The notes below the pieces were generated by a model. That model was given only the letters and a program-made list of their open reading frames with translations, searched no databases and had not been told where the DNA came from. The position numbers were made by a program, and so were the translations under genes. From Dongia_B soli (GTDB lineage: Bacteria; Pseudomonadota; Alphaproteobacteria; Dongiales; Dongiaceae), in assembly GCF_034044715.1 (NCBI RefSeq), contig NZ_JAXCLW010000009.1, positions 1 through 64,000 on the forward strand: 64,000 nucleotides of DNA. Direction: 5' to 3'. Within the stretch, counting starts at the first letter, position 1; each line of letters opens with the position of its first letter. Shown in pieces: positions 48,064-58,188 of the stretch.

Positions 48064-49115
48064 CACAGTGCCTTTCGAGCTTGATTGACGTCGGTATCCG
48101 TGCGTAACGGCACGACATCTTCGGCACGATGACAGGCACTGAAATGATCCTGGGCCATTTCTCGCATCGGCGGATGCTCCTGCTGGCAAATCGGAATGGC
48201 GAGGTCACAGCGGGGGTGGAAGCGGCAACCAGACGGGAATGCGTTGACTGAGGGCGGTTGCCCCGGAATGCTCGGCATCAAACCGTAGCCTGTCGATGCA
48301 CCTGGCTGGCAGGCAATCAGGCGGGCCGTATAAGGATGCCGCGGCTCGCGCAGCAACGCCCGCTTCGGACCGATCTCGGCGAGGCGCCCGCCATACATCA
48401 CGGCGATGCTGTCGCAAGTCTGTGCAACAACGCCAAGATCGTGGGTAATGAGGATCATGGCGAGTCCGCGCTGATCGCGCAGGTCTAGGAGCAGGCGCAG
48501 GATCTGGGCCTGGACCGTGACATCGAGAGCGGTCGTCGGCTCATCCGCAACCAGGATACCGGGGTTGCAGGCAAGCGCCGTGGCGATCAAGGCCCGCTGG
48601 CGCATGCCGCCGGAGAATTCGTGGGGAAAATTATCGACCCGGCTTTGCGGATCGGGAATGCCGACCTGTCGCAGCAGATCGACCGCCTTGGCCTTTGCTT
48701 CTCGCCGCGATGCGTTTTCGTGAAATCGGATGCTTTCCGCGATCTGTTCGCCGATACGCATGACGGGGTCAAGATGGCTGGTGGGATTCTGGAAAATCAT
48801 CCCGATCTTGCTGCCCCGCAACTGGCACATCTTGTCTTCCGGCAGATGCGCAATGTCCTGGTCTATCAACCTGATGCTGCCGGATTGAATGCTGAGGCTG
48901 GTCGCAGGCAGCAGCCGCATCAGGGCCCGGCAGGTCACGGTTTTGCCCGACCCGCTCTCACCAACCAGCCCGAGGATTTGTCCCTGGTGAAGATCGAAGG
49001 AAACGCCATCGACGATCGTGCGCGGCCCTTGCGGCGTCTTGGCGCCGACGACAAGATCTCGGACACTGAGCACCGGCGTGCCGGATATCGTCCGCATGGA
49101 AGTGGCGACCGTCAT
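48063..49115 (-). CDS. Peptide ABC transporter ATPase OppD/DppD type (set 1)
   Basis: This 350-residue ATPase has Walker A GESGSGKTV, signature FSGGMRQRALIATAL, Walker B ILVADEPTTALD and the C-terminal GCRFHPRCDLAIPIC motif. Its start overlaps the permease stop (ATGA) and its stop overlaps oppF by one base. It pairs with OppF to power import. Confidence 0.93.
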   Translation of the reverse strand: MTVATSMRTISGTPVLSVRDLVVGAKTPQGPRTIVDGVSFDLHQGQILGLVGESGSGKTVTCRALMRLLPATSLSIQSGSIRLIDQDIAHLPEDKMCQLRGSKIGMIFQNPTSHLDPVMRIGEQIAESIRFHENASRREAKAKAVDLLRQVGIPDPQSRVDNFPHEFSGGMRQRALIATALACNPGILVADEPTTALDVTVQAQILRLLLDLRDQRGLAMILITHDLGVVAQTCDSIAVMYGGRLAEIGPKRALLREPRHPYTARLIACQPGASTGYGLMPSIPGQPPSVNAFPSGCRFHPRCDLAIPICQQEHPPMREMAQDHFSACHRAEDVVPLRTDTDVNQARKAL

Positions 49116-49966
49116 TCGCGGACTCCCAATTTCTCGCCGAGACCGTCAGCCAGCAAGCTGAAGCCGAAAGCCATCAGGACCAGCGCAAGGCCGGGAAAGG
49201 TCGTCATCCACCAGGCCGAGGAGATGAAATTCTGCCCTTCGGCGATCATGACCCCCCATTCCGCCGTCGGTGGTTGCACGCCGAGACCGAGATAGCTGAT
49301 CGAGGAGCCGGCCAGCACCACCAGAACGACATCGGACATCGAAAAGACGATCGAGGCGGTGATGGAGTTTGGCAAGATATGCTTGAACATCAGCCGAAGA
49401 TGGCTGAAGCCCAGGCTTTTTCCGGCGATGACGAAGTCGCTGTTCTTCAGCACCAGGACCTGCGCCCGGATCAACCGTGCATAGGAAACCCAGCCGACCA
49501 GGGCGATGGCGATATAGAAGCTGATCAGGCCTGGCTGCAAAATCGAGATGATGGACAGCATCAGCACCAGGAATGGAAAGGCAAGTACCACGTCAAGGAT
49601 ACGCATGAAGACTGCATCGACCCAGCCACCGAAATAGCCGGCGAGCGATCCCACAATGGTGCCGATCATGAAAGGAAAGACAACGCCGATGATCCCCATC
49701 TGCAGATCGATGCGGGAAGACCACATGATGCGGCTGAGAACGTCGCGCCCGAAATTATCGGTGCCAAGCAGGTGTGCCAGGCTCGGCGGTTGCAAGGTTT
49801 GGCTCAAATCCTGGGTAATCGGATCGTAGGGTGCGATCCAGGGGGTGAGAAGCGCCACGATGACCCAGAAGGCGATGATCGTCGCGCCGGCATAGAGCGG
49901 GAAGGGACCGCGCCCGAAACGCGGCAGCCAGTTGAAGCGCGAGGAGGCGGCGACCGTGATGCTCAT
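49112..49966 (-). CDS. Peptide ABC transporter permease OppC/DppC type (set 1)
   Basis: This 284-residue membrane protein has the OppC pattern: LLGTDNFGRDVLSRIMWSSR, about six membrane helices, and the EAA-like loop GKSLGFSHLRLMFKHILPNS. It overlaps the OppB stop by four bases. It forms the channel with OppB. Confidence 0.93.
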   Translation of the reverse strand: MSITVAASSRFNWLPRFGRGPFPLYAGATIIAFWVIVALLTPWIAPYDPITQDLSQTLQPPSLAHLLGTDNFGRDVLSRIMWSSRIDLQMGIIGVVFPFMIGTIVGSLAGYFGGWVDAVFMRILDVVLAFPFLVLMLSIISILQPGLISFYIAIALVGWVSYARLIRAQVLVLKNSDFVIAGKSLGFSHLRLMFKHILPNSITASIVFSMSDVVLVVLAGSSISYLGLGVQPPTAEWGVMIAEGQNFISSAWWMTTFPGLALVLMAFGFSLLADGLGEKLGVRE

Positions 49967-50901
49967 AGCTTGATCCGCGGGTCGATGGCGACACTCAGGA
50001 TGTCGGAGACGAAGTTGATCGCCACGGTGGCGACGGCAAAGACCAGGGATACGGCCTGCACCACCATATAATCCCGGGTGAAAATCGCGCGGATCAACAG
50101 CTGGCCGATGCCGGGAATCGAAAACACCGTTTCGATCACCACGGTGCCGCCGATCAGCCAGCCGATATTGATTGCCAGCAAGTTGATGGTCGGCACGATG
50201 GAATTCGGCAGGACATGGCGCCAGAAGATCGAGGATTCCGGCAGCCCCTTGGCGCGGGCTGCCTGCACGTAATCGGATGCCGCTTCCGCGATCATGCCTG
50301 CCCGCAAGCTCCGGATGATGATCGCTGATAAAGCGAGGGCGACCGTCAGGCTTGGCAGGATGAGATGATGTAACTGATCGCTGAAGCTGGAGCCGTAGCC
50401 CGAGACCGGCAGGAGGTCCAGTTTGATGCTGAACAGGATGATCAGCATGATCCCCAGCCAGAAGGCCGGGAAGCCCAGCCCCGCCGTCGAGACGAGGCGA
50501 ATGATGTGATCGGCGATCCGGCCGCGCTTGGTGGCGGCGATCGCCGCCAGGGGCACGGCGATCACCAATGCGAGGATCACGCTGTAGATCACCAGATTGA
50601 GCGTCGGCATGATGCGGTCGCCGACGAGATGGAGAACCTGGGATTTATAAAGAATGGATTTCCCCATTTCGCCGCGGAGCAAATTCTTGATGAAGTAGAG
50701 ATATTGCAGCCAGATTGGCTCATCGAGCCCGTATTGTTCGCGGATGCGGGCAATTGCTTCCGGCGTCGATTTTGTGCCGAGCAGAATTCGCGCCGGATCG
50801 CCCGGAATGGCGCGCACCAGGATAAAGGTGATGACGCTGATGCCAAACAGCACCGGGATGAGCTGCAAGGGACGGAAGAGAATGAAGCGAAAACGATGCA
50901 T
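49963..50901 (-). CDS. Peptide ABC transporter permease OppB/DppB type (set 1)
   Basis: This 312-residue membrane protein has the OppB opening FRPLQLIPVLFGISVITFIL and the motif VRAIPGDPARILLG. The loop is ARAKGLPESSIFWRHVLPNS and the end is SDILSVAIDPRIKL. It starts about 80 bases downstream of the hydrolase gene, probably in the same operon. Confidence 0.94.
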   Translation of the reverse strand: MHRFRFILFRPLQLIPVLFGISVITFILVRAIPGDPARILLGTKSTPEAIARIREQYGLDEPIWLQYLYFIKNLLRGEMGKSILYKSQVLHLVGDRIMPTLNLVIYSVILALVIAVPLAAIAATKRGRIADHIIRLVSTAGLGFPAFWLGIMLIILFSIKLDLLPVSGYGSSFSDQLHHLILPSLTVALALSAIIIRSLRAGMIAEAASDYVQAARAKGLPESSIFWRHVLPNSIVPTINLLAINIGWLIGGTVVIETVFSIPGIGQLLIRAIFTRDYMVVQAVSLVFAVATVAINFVSDILSVAIDPRIKL

Positions 50902-50982
50902 CAGTCGTCAGCCCGCTCGAGACATTGCCATCCAGACGAATGCGCGCATGGCACGTCTGAAACCCGATCAAACATCACGGGG

Positions 50983-51873
50983 TCACGCGCCGCGGTGACG
51001 TTTCAGGAAGCCGCGCAGAACCGGATAATAGGCCTCCGGCTCCTCATAAAACGGCATATGCGAGCTGTTGGGGAAGCAATGCAGTTCGGCATTCGGCAGA
51101 TGCTGCTTCATGCGCAGCGCGCAGGCCGGCGTCAATTCGTCATGCTGGCCCGTGGTGATCAGGACCGGTACGGTGATGCGGTGCAGTTCGGGCACGCGGT
51201 TCCAGTCCTTTAGATTGCCGGTATAAAGAAATTCATTCGGCCCCTGCATCGTCACGTAGGGACCCATGTTCCAGTCATCCAGGGATCGCTTCACGGGTGC
51301 CGGCCATTCATCGAGGCGGCAGACATGGCGATAGTTCAGAATGGTGATCGCTGCCTGATAAGCCGAGTGATTGATCGTGCCTTCGGCCTCATGACGCTGC
51401 ATCATGGCGACCGTCTCGGCACCAAGCGCCGCGCGCAGGCGATTGAGCTCGCTCACCAGATGCGGCATGTCGGCGACGGTATCTTCCAGGATCAATGTCC
51501 GCAGGGCGCCAGGATGGGTGAGCGCATATTCGATGGCAAGCCAACCGCCCCAGGAATGGCCGAGCAAATGAACCTGGCCCAGATCGAGCTTTTGGCGGAT
51601 TGTCTCCACCTCCGCCACGTAGCGGGTAATGTCCCATAATTTCTGATCGGTCGGCCGGTCGGATTTACCGGTGCCCAACTGATCGAAAGTGACGACGCGG
51701 AAACCGTCATCGATCAGGCAGGAATGGGCTTCGCGCAGATAATCGCAAGGCAGGCCCGGTCCGCCATTCAGGCAGAACAAAGTCTCTTTGCCCTTGCCGA
51801 AGCTATAGGTAACGACCCGGTACCCGTCGATGGTCACATCGACTTGTGCATCGGGCGCCATTTCCCGCCACAT
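50983..51873 (-). CDS. Proline iminopeptidase-like alpha/beta hydrolase
   Basis: This 296-residue hydrolase has the prolyl-aminopeptidase pattern: FCLNGGPGLPCDYL (oxyanion loop), FDQLGTGKSDRP, the nucleophile elbow GHSWGGW, and late Asp (GQHDELTP) and His (SSHMPFYEEP). The start is the ATG at 51873 behind GGGAGGCAAAA. As first gene of the peptide-import operon it likely trims imported peptides, freeing N-terminal residues. Confidence 0.85.
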   Translation of the reverse strand: MWREMAPDAQVDVTIDGYRVVTYSFGKGKETLFCLNGGPGLPCDYLREAHSCLIDDGFRVVTFDQLGTGKSDRPTDQKLWDITRYVAEVETIRQKLDLGQVHLLGHSWGGWLAIEYALTHPGALRTLILEDTVADMPHLVSELNRLRAALGAETVAMMQRHEAEGTINHSAYQAAITILNYRHVCRLDEWPAPVKRSLDDWNMGPYVTMQGPNEFLYTGNLKDWNRVPELHRITVPVLITTGQHDELTPACALRMKQHLPNAELHCFPNSSHMPFYEEPEAYYPVLRGFLKRHRGA

Positions 51874-51978
51874 TTTTGCCTCCCGTAACGTCGCATTTTG
51901 ATTGGCAGCGACCTTAAAGCCCGAAAGCAGTTTTTTCAATCGCCCGCGTTTCAGGACCGGATGCGGATCCTGTGCCGT

Positions 51979-54147
51979 TCAGTCATGCGCTGCTTTGAGC
52001 GCGAGACGCCAGCGATGGAGCAACGGTTCAGTATAGCCATTGGGCTGATCACGTCCTTTAAAGACGAGTTCCAGTGCTGCCTGGGCGGCCTGAGATGTCT
52101 CAAAATCTGGTGCCATCGGCCGATAAGCCGGATCGCCTGCATTCTGGCGATCCACGACCTCCGCCATGCGGCGGAAGGTAGTGCTTATCTGCGCTTCGCT
52201 GACAATGCCGTGATGCAGCCAGTTGGCGATATGCTGGCTGGAGATGCGCAAGGTGGCGCGATCCTCCATCAATCCGACATTGTTGATATCGGGCACCTTG
52301 GAGCAGCCGATGCCCTGGTCGATCCATCGCACCACATAGCCAAGGATACCCTGAATATTATTGTCGAGCTCTTGCTGGACCTCCTCCGGCGACCAATTGG
52401 CATCGGTCGCAACGGGAATGGTCAGCAGCTCATCCATCAGACCGCTTCTCTTTCCTTCCAGGCTGGCCTGGACCGCGGCTACATCGACCTGGTGATAATG
52501 CAGCGCATGTAGAGTTGCCGCTGTCGGCGAGGGAACCCAGGCGGTATTGGCGCCGGCCTCAAGCTGGCTGCTTTTCTGTTGCAACATCTCCGACATCATA
52601 TCCGGCATGGCCCACATGCCTTTGCCGATTTGGGCTTTGCCGCGCAGGCCGCAGGCGAGGCCAACCTCGACATTGTTACGCTCATAGGCGGCAATCCAGG
52701 GCGTGGTTTTCATCGCTCCCTTGCGCACCATTGGACCAGCTTCCATTGAGGTGTGGATCTCATCCCCCGTGCGGTCGAGGAAGCCCGTATTGATAAAAGC
52801 GACGCGGTGTTTCGCTGCAGCGATGCAAGCTTTGAGCGTCAGCGTGGTGCGCCGTTCCTCATCCATGATGCCCATTTTGATGGTGTGTCGTGGCAGGCCG
52901 GCAATATCCTCCGCCCGGGCAAACAGCTCATCGGCAAAGGCCACTTCTTCCGGCCCGTGCATCTTCGGTTTGACGAAATAGATGCTGCCCGACCGCGAAT
53001 TGCGGAACGGCCCACTGCCGTTGAGATCATGCCGGGCAATGACGGCGCCGACCACCGTATCCAGAATACCTTCGGGAATTTCGCTGCCATCATCCAGCAG
53101 GATCGCCGGATTGGTCATGTGGTGTCCGACGGTGCGCAGGAACATGAGGGCGCGGCCGGGCAAGGTAAGCGTGCCGTTATCCGGTGCCGTATAGACCCGG
53201 TTGGATGCCAGGACCCTGGTGAAAGTCTTTCCGTTCTTGGTTACGTCCTCGGCCAGGCTGCCTTGCATCAGGCCGAGCCAATGGCGATAGACCAGGACCT
53301 TGTCGGCGGCATCGACGGCGGCAACCGAATCCTCGCAATCGACGATGGTGGTGACGGCCGCTTCGAGCACCACGTCCTTGATGCCGGCGGGGTCTGATTT
53401 CCCGATGAAGTGGCTGCGGTCGATCTGTATCTCCAGATGCAGCCCCTGGTGGCGCAACAAGATCGCCGAAGGTTGATCGGGGGCGCCGACAAAGCCGCGA
53501 AATTGGGAAGGTGTGCGCAACGCAGTCACGCAGTGGGGCGTCACGGCTTCCAGCGATCCATTGCTGATCCGGTAGGCGGTAACTGCCTGATGAGAGACGC
53601 CACTTAATGGGGCCGCATAATCCAGGAAGGCGCGTGCATAGGCGATGACCCGCGCGCCGCGTTCCGGGTCGTAGCCTTTCAGGGCTCTTGCTGCCTTGTC
53701 CCGGGGAATCGCATCGGTGCCGTAGAGCGCATCATAAAGGCTGCCCCAGCGGGCGTTGACAGCATTGAGCGTGTAGCGCGCATTGGTGATTGGCACAACC
53801 AGCTGAGGTCCGGCTTGGACCGCAACCTCCTCGTCGGTATTGCTGGTCGCAATGTCGAAATCGGCCGGCTCCGGCACCAGATAGCCGATCTCTTCAAGAA
53901 AGGCGCGATAGGCGGCGGGATCGAAACTGGGGCGATGGCGCCGATGCCAGTCGTCGATCTTCTCCTGCAAGGCGTCGCGTTTTGCCAGCAAGGCCCGGTT
54001 GGTTGGTGTCAGATCGTGGACGAGGGCATCGAAACCCGCCCAGAAGGCTTCGATCTCGACGCCGCTGCCAGGCAAGGCTTCAGTCTCCAGGAAGCCGGCA
54101 AGCTCTTCTGATACCTGGAGCCGATGGCGGGGAAGGCGAGCGCTCAT
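51979..54147 (-). CDS. glcB: Malate synthase G
   Basis: This 722-residue enzyme matches malate synthase G in length and motifs: TIVDCEDSVAAVDAADK, NSRSGSIYFVKPKMHGPEEV, GIMDEERRTTLTLKACI and NTGFLDRTGDEIHTSMEAGP, plus GKGMWAMPDMM. It condenses glyoxylate with acetyl-CoA to malate. It lies upstream of the hydrolase and import genes on the same strand and may be co-transcribed, linking this locus to glyoxylate-forming catabolism such as of glycine. Confidence 0.96.
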   Translation of the reverse strand: MSARLPRHRLQVSEELAGFLETEALPGSGVEIEAFWAGFDALVHDLTPTNRALLAKRDALQEKIDDWHRRHRPSFDPAAYRAFLEEIGYLVPEPADFDIATSNTDEEVAVQAGPQLVVPITNARYTLNAVNARWGSLYDALYGTDAIPRDKAARALKGYDPERGARVIAYARAFLDYAAPLSGVSHQAVTAYRISNGSLEAVTPHCVTALRTPSQFRGFVGAPDQPSAILLRHQGLHLEIQIDRSHFIGKSDPAGIKDVVLEAAVTTIVDCEDSVAAVDAADKVLVYRHWLGLMQGSLAEDVTKNGKTFTRVLASNRVYTAPDNGTLTLPGRALMFLRTVGHHMTNPAILLDDGSEIPEGILDTVVGAVIARHDLNGSGPFRNSRSGSIYFVKPKMHGPEEVAFADELFARAEDIAGLPRHTIKMGIMDEERRTTLTLKACIAAAKHRVAFINTGFLDRTGDEIHTSMEAGPMVRKGAMKTTPWIAAYERNNVEVGLACGLRGKAQIGKGMWAMPDMMSEMLQQKSSQLEAGANTAWVPSPTAATLHALHYHQVDVAAVQASLEGKRSGLMDELLTIPVATDANWSPEEVQQELDNNIQGILGYVVRWIDQGIGCSKVPDINNVGLMEDRATLRISSQHIANWLHHGIVSEAQISTTFRRMAEVVDRQNAGDPAYRPMAPDFETSQAAQAALELVFKGRDQPNGYTEPLLHRWRLALKAAHD

Positions 54148-54162
54148 GCGGATAAAGCTACT

Positions 54163-55080
54163 TCATTCCGCTCGGCCTGAAAAGCCGGCCCGCCGCCGAT
54201 TGGGTTTCAGCGAGATTTCGCAAGCTGCCTGGAAGCTTTTGATGAAGTCGCTGCAATGCCGGGGTAGGACGCGCAGGTCGCTGTAAAGGGCCACGACCTT
54301 GAAACCGATACTGGGCTTGATGCGGGCGATGCCGACATCCTTGTCCCGAAAGGACATCGCGGTAAAGGCATCGACAATGGCGCCGCCGCAGCCTTTTTCT
54401 GCTAGGGCGCAAGCGATGTAATAGGTCTGGACCTGAATTTTCGGCGATGCGACCAGACCCTCATGCCGCAGCTTGCGATCGAGCAACCGGCCGAGCGGGT
54501 CGCTTTCCATCAGCCCGATCAGGTCATCGCGGTCGATTTCGCTCAACCGTGCTTCAGTCTTGTTGAAATCCTTTCGGATATAGAACAACTCGGCCGGCCC
54601 CAGGCGTTCGGCGCGGATGCCGACCTGCGGCTCGATGTCGAAGGTGAAGGCGAGGTCGAGTTCCTGCGACATCAAACCTTCGATCAGTTGCGAGGTGTGC
54701 TGCGTGCGAACTTCATATTGAATATCCGGGTGGGTGCGCTGGAATTGCTGGATCGCCTGCGGCACCACGCTCAGGCCCAGGCTGGGAATGCAGCCCAGAC
54801 GGATGCGTCCCTGCGCGTGAGGGACTAGGTTCTGGCCGAGGCGGCGCAACTGTTCCAATTGCCGGAACACTTTCTCCACTTCCGGCGCCAGCATCTCCGC
54901 TTCGCGGGTGGGCACCAGCCGGCCTTTGATCCGCTCGAACAGGCGAAAGCCCAATTGCTGTTCCGCATGCTTGATCAGTTTGCTGGCGGCCGGCTGACTG
55001 ACGCCCAGCAGCCGGGCGGCACGGGCAATGGCGCCGGTCTGGAAAACGGCGTGGCAGGCTTCAATATGCCTTAACTGCAT
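54163..55080 (-). CDS. LysR-type regulator
   Basis: This 305-residue regulator has an N-terminal HTH (MQLRHIEACHAVFQTGAIAR, RLLGVSQPAASKLIKHAEQQ) and a LysR effector domain (RIRLGCIPSLGLSVVPQAIQ). It sits between malate synthase (16 bases downstream, same strand) and the divergent DadA gene, with a perfect palindrome in the gap. It likely controls both directions. Effector is unknown; a D-amino acid would fit. Confidence 0.93.
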   Translation of the reverse strand: MQLRHIEACHAVFQTGAIARAARLLGVSQPAASKLIKHAEQQLGFRLFERIKGRLVPTREAEMLAPEVEKVFRQLEQLRRLGQNLVPHAQGRIRLGCIPSLGLSVVPQAIQQFQRTHPDIQYEVRTQHTSQLIEGLMSQELDLAFTFDIEPQVGIRAERLGPAELFYIRKDFNKTEARLSEIDRDDLIGLMESDPLGRLLDRKLRHEGLVASPKIQVQTYYIACALAEKGCGGAIVDAFTAMSFRDKDVGIARIKPSIGFKVVALYSDLRVLPRHCSDFIKSFQAACEISLKPNRRRAGFSGRAE

Positions 55081-55099
55081 GATATTACGTCCTAAACAT

Positions 55100-55114
55100 A
55101 TAACCTTAGGTTAT
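55100..55114. promoter_or_regulatory. LysR-type operator ATAACCTTAGGTTAT
   Basis: ATAACC and GGTTAT flank TTA as a perfect palindrome with the T-N11-A spacing of LysR boxes, 20 bases upstream of the LysR start and about 85 before the DadA start. It should be the recognition site of the adjacent LysR protein. Confidence 0.6.
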
Positions 55115-55197
55115 ATATAGTGCAAACAAAGGAACTTGCTCAAGCAGCTGCTTTAGCAAATTGTCAGTCTTCTAATTGTCACATCGACGGATCGACT

Positions 55198-56454
55198 ATG
55201 CGGGTCTGCGTATTGGGGGCGGGGGTCGTCGGCCTCACCACGGCCTATTTCCTGGCCGAGGCGGGGCACCGGGTGACGGTGATCGACCGCAACGGCTTGC
55301 CGGGACAGGAAACGAGCTACGCCAATGGGGGTCAGCTCAGCTATTCCTATGTGGCCCCCTTGGCGGCACCCTCGGTACTGCCCTCCTTGCCGAAATACCT
55401 GCTGAACCGCGACTCTCCGCTCCGCTTCCATCTGCGCGCGGATCTGGAGCAATGGCGCTGGTCGCTGAATTTCCTGCGTGCCTGCACCCGGGCAAGCAGC
55501 CGTCAGCATACGGCGGAACTGACCTCGCTCGCTTATCTCAGCCGTGACGTCCTGCATGATCTGCTGAAGCGCGAGATGCTGGATTTCGATTTCAGTCATC
55601 AGGGCAAGCTGGTGATCCATCGCGATGCCACGGCCTTGGACGAAGCGCGTGCCTTGGTCGATTACCAGCGCAGCCTCGGGGCCGAGCAGGAGGTGCTCGA
55701 TGCGGAGGCCTGCATTGCTCTCGAACCCGCGCTCGCCAGCCTGCGCGGTCGTCTGGCAGGTGGAATCTACACGCCCTCGGAAGATGCCGGGGATTGCCAA
55801 AAGTTCTGCAGCGAGCTCGATCGCGTGCTGCTGGAGCGTTATGGCGTCGAGCGGCTCTATCATCACAAGATCGGCGCACTGAAAGCGGACGGTAAGCGCA
55901 TTCGGGCGGTGCTCACTGATCGCGGCGAAATTGACAGCGATCTCTTCGTGCTGACCGCCGGTCTTGCCAGTCGAGATCTCGCACGGCCGCTCGGCATCCA
56001 TCTGCCGCTTTGCGCCTTGAAGGGTTATAGCCTGACCGTGCCGGTGACGTCCGAAACTGTGGCGCCGCGGATCAGCGTGACCGACAGCCGGCATAAAATC
56101 GTCTATGCCCGGCTGGGTGAAACGGTGCGCATCGCCGCTATGGTCGATATCGGGGCGCCGCATGCCGCTATCGATCATGGCCGCATGAGCGTGTTGAAGC
56201 GCCAGGTGATCGACAGTTTTCCGCATCTTGGCAATCTCGACGATGCGCAGCCCTGGGCGGGCCAACGGCCGGCGACGGCACAAGGCAAGCCGATCATTGG
56301 TCTGAGCCCATTCGACAATCTGCTGCTGAATGTCGGCCATGGCGCGCTCGGTTTCACCCTCGCTTGCGGTGCCGGCAAATTGGTCACCGAGCTGGTGCAA
56401 GGCGGCAAGACATCCATCGCCGTCGATCCGTTCCGCCTTGATACGGTGCATTGA
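55198..56454 (+). CDS. dadA: D-amino acid dehydrogenase (DadA-like)
   Basis: This 418-residue flavoenzyme starts at 55198 (MRVCVLGAGVVGLTTAYFLA), the FAD-binding GxGxxG at residues 8-13. SYANGGQLSYSYVAPLA and the C-terminal GHGALGFTLACGAGKLVTEL are typical of DadA. It oxidises D-amino acids to keto acids with electrons passed to the respiratory chain. An earlier GTG at 55120 would add 26 residues without match. First gene of the plus-strand operon under the LysR palindrome. Confidence 0.88.
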   Translation: MRVCVLGAGVVGLTTAYFLAEAGHRVTVIDRNGLPGQETSYANGGQLSYSYVAPLAAPSVLPSLPKYLLNRDSPLRFHLRADLEQWRWSLNFLRACTRASSRQHTAELTSLAYLSRDVLHDLLKREMLDFDFSHQGKLVIHRDATALDEARALVDYQRSLGAEQEVLDAEACIALEPALASLRGRLAGGIYTPSEDAGDCQKFCSELDRVLLERYGVERLYHHKIGALKADGKRIRAVLTDRGEIDSDLFVLTAGLASRDLARPLGIHLPLCALKGYSLTVPVTSETVAPRISVTDSRHKIVYARLGETVRIAAMVDIGAPHAAIDHGRMSVLKRQVIDSFPHLGNLDDAQPWAGQRPATAQGKPIIGLSPFDNLLLNVGHGALGFTLACGAGKLVTELVQGGKTSIAVDPFRLDTVH

Positions 56455-56550
56455 CGTGGATCGGGACGGGGATGCTTTGAACGAAGTTGCTTTTTCAACG
56501 AGCATGCATTTTACGAAAACACTGGGAACCTATAAGGGAGGAGCTACCCA

Positions 56551-58098
56551 ATGACCTTGAGTTTCATCAATCATATGAAGACTGGCCAAGCCTGGCGGCG
56601 CGGTTTGTTCGTCGCCACGATTCTCGGCAGCTTGTCGGCACCCTTGCTGGCGATGCCGGCGGATGCCGCCAATCTGCGGGTGGCGATCGCGGAAGACGCC
56701 CTGACACTCGACCCCATTGCTTCCAGCGACAATCCGTCGATCTGGACCGAATTGCTGATCTTCGATCAGCTCGTGCGCCCCTCCAAGGACGGTACCAAAC
56801 TTGAGCCGGGCCTTGCCGAGAAATGGACGATTTCACCCGACGGCCTCGATTACACTTTCACGTTGCGCGATGCCAAATTCGCCAATGGCGAGCCGGTAAC
56901 AGCGGAAGATGTCGTCTATTCGCTGCAGCGTGCGGCAGGCGAGAAGTCCGATTGGGCGCGCTTTTTCAAACCGGTCACGAAATACACCATCGTCGATCCG
57001 AAGACGGTGACCCTGCATCTCGACAAGCCCTTCACGCCGATGCTGAACAATCTCGCTTTGTTCAGTGCCTCGATCCTGCCGAAGAAAGAGGTCGAAGCGA
57101 AGGGTGACGAATTCTTCAAGATGCCCTTCGGTTCCGGCCCCTTCCAAGTGAAGCAATGGACCCATGGCGAAAAGATGGTGCTGGCGAAGAATGCGAATTA
57201 CTGGCAGAGCGGCAAGCCGGCGGTCGACGAAGCCGAGATCCAGATCATCAACGAAGACAATGCCCGGGTCCTGAAACTGAAGGCTGGTGAGATCGATGCC
57301 ATCGTCGGCATTCCCTTCAACCAGGTGTCGCAGCTGAAGGCCGACCCGAAGCTCAATGTCGGTGTTGCCAATGTCTTCCGTACCGATCTCGTTCAGCTCA
57401 ACACCAAAAAGAAGCCGTTCGACGAACAGCGCGTGCGCCAGGCGTTGAACTATGCCGTCGACAAGGCGGCTCTGGTCAAGGGCGTCTTGCGCGGCAATGG
57501 CAAGGAAGCAGTTTCCTCGCTGCCGGTGATGGCCTATCACAACAGCGATCTGAAGCCCTATCCGCATGACGTGGCCAAGGCGAAGGCGCTTCTGGCGGAA
57601 GCCGGCTATGAGAAAGGCTTTTCCGCCTCCATGCTGGTGCCGTCGGGCGATGTCACCTATCGCCAGGTCGCCAGCGCCCTGCAGAGCAGCCTGAAGCAGG
57701 TCGGTGTCGATCTGAAGCTGCAGAGCATCGAAGGTACATCGCAATATAGCACCACCAAGGCCGGCAATTACGAGATGTCGCTGAGCTATACGACCAGCGA
57801 CACGATCGATCCGGACCAGCTGATCGGCTTCACCGCCGTCAATCCGGAGCGCGCCAATGCCTTCCATACCGAATGGAAGGACGACCGGGTGAATGAACTC
57901 TATGAACTGGAACGCCGCACGGCCGATGGTCCCGAGCGGGAAAAGCAGTTCAAGGAAATGGAAGCCCACGTACATGACGGCGCTCCCTTCATCTTCCTCT
58001 ATCATCAGGGCGTTCCCTATGCCAGCCGGAAGAATATCGAGGGCTTCGCCGTCCTGCCGACCTCGAATTACCGTCTCGAGGATGTGGTCGTAAAGTAA
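56551..58098 (+). CDS. Peptide ABC transporter, periplasmic binding protein (set 2)
   Basis: This 515-residue exported protein of the SBP_bac_5 family has a signal peptide ending PADAANL, then LEPGLAEKWTISPDGLDYTF and FANGEPVTAEDVVYSL. It shares this pattern with the set 1 protein, and the two look like diverged paralogues. AAGGGAGGAG precedes the ATG. It follows DadA by 96 bases. Confidence 0.93.
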   Translation: MTLSFINHMKTGQAWRRGLFVATILGSLSAPLLAMPADAANLRVAIAEDALTLDPIASSDNPSIWTELLIFDQLVRPSKDGTKLEPGLAEKWTISPDGLDYTFTLRDAKFANGEPVTAEDVVYSLQRAAGEKSDWARFFKPVTKYTIVDPKTVTLHLDKPFTPMLNNLALFSASILPKKEVEAKGDEFFKMPFGSGPFQVKQWTHGEKMVLAKNANYWQSGKPAVDEAEIQIINEDNARVLKLKAGEIDAIVGIPFNQVSQLKADPKLNVGVANVFRTDLVQLNTKKKPFDEQRVRQALNYAVDKAALVKGVLRGNGKEAVSSLPVMAYHNSDLKPYPHDVAKAKALLAEAGYEKGFSASMLVPSGDVTYRQVASALQSSLKQVGVDLKLQSIEGTSQYSTTKAGNYEMSLSYTTSDTIDPDQLIGFTAVNPERANAFHTEWKDDRVNELYELERRTADGPEREKQFKEMEAHVHDGAPFIFLYHQGVPYASRKNIEGFAVLPTSNYRLEDVVVK

Positions 58099-58188
58099 AT
58101 GACCGAACGGAATCGGGCTGCGCGTTTGATAAATTGCGCGGCCCGGTTTCGCGCCGGTTCCAGGTCGATGCCGTAGATTGGTTGCGCG

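Noticed and set aside
47059..48189. Long version of the set 1 OppF starting at 48189
   Set aside because: The added 42 residues are a shadow of OppD; TGATG coupling fixes the start at 48063.
55153..56505. A 450-codon minus-strand frame opposite DadA
   Set aside because: Shadow of a GC-rich gene, with no domain and no ribosome site.
56833..58005. A 390-codon minus-strand frame opposite the set 2 binding protein
   Set aside because: The plus-strand gene has signal peptide, family motifs and operon position; the other is its antisense shadow.
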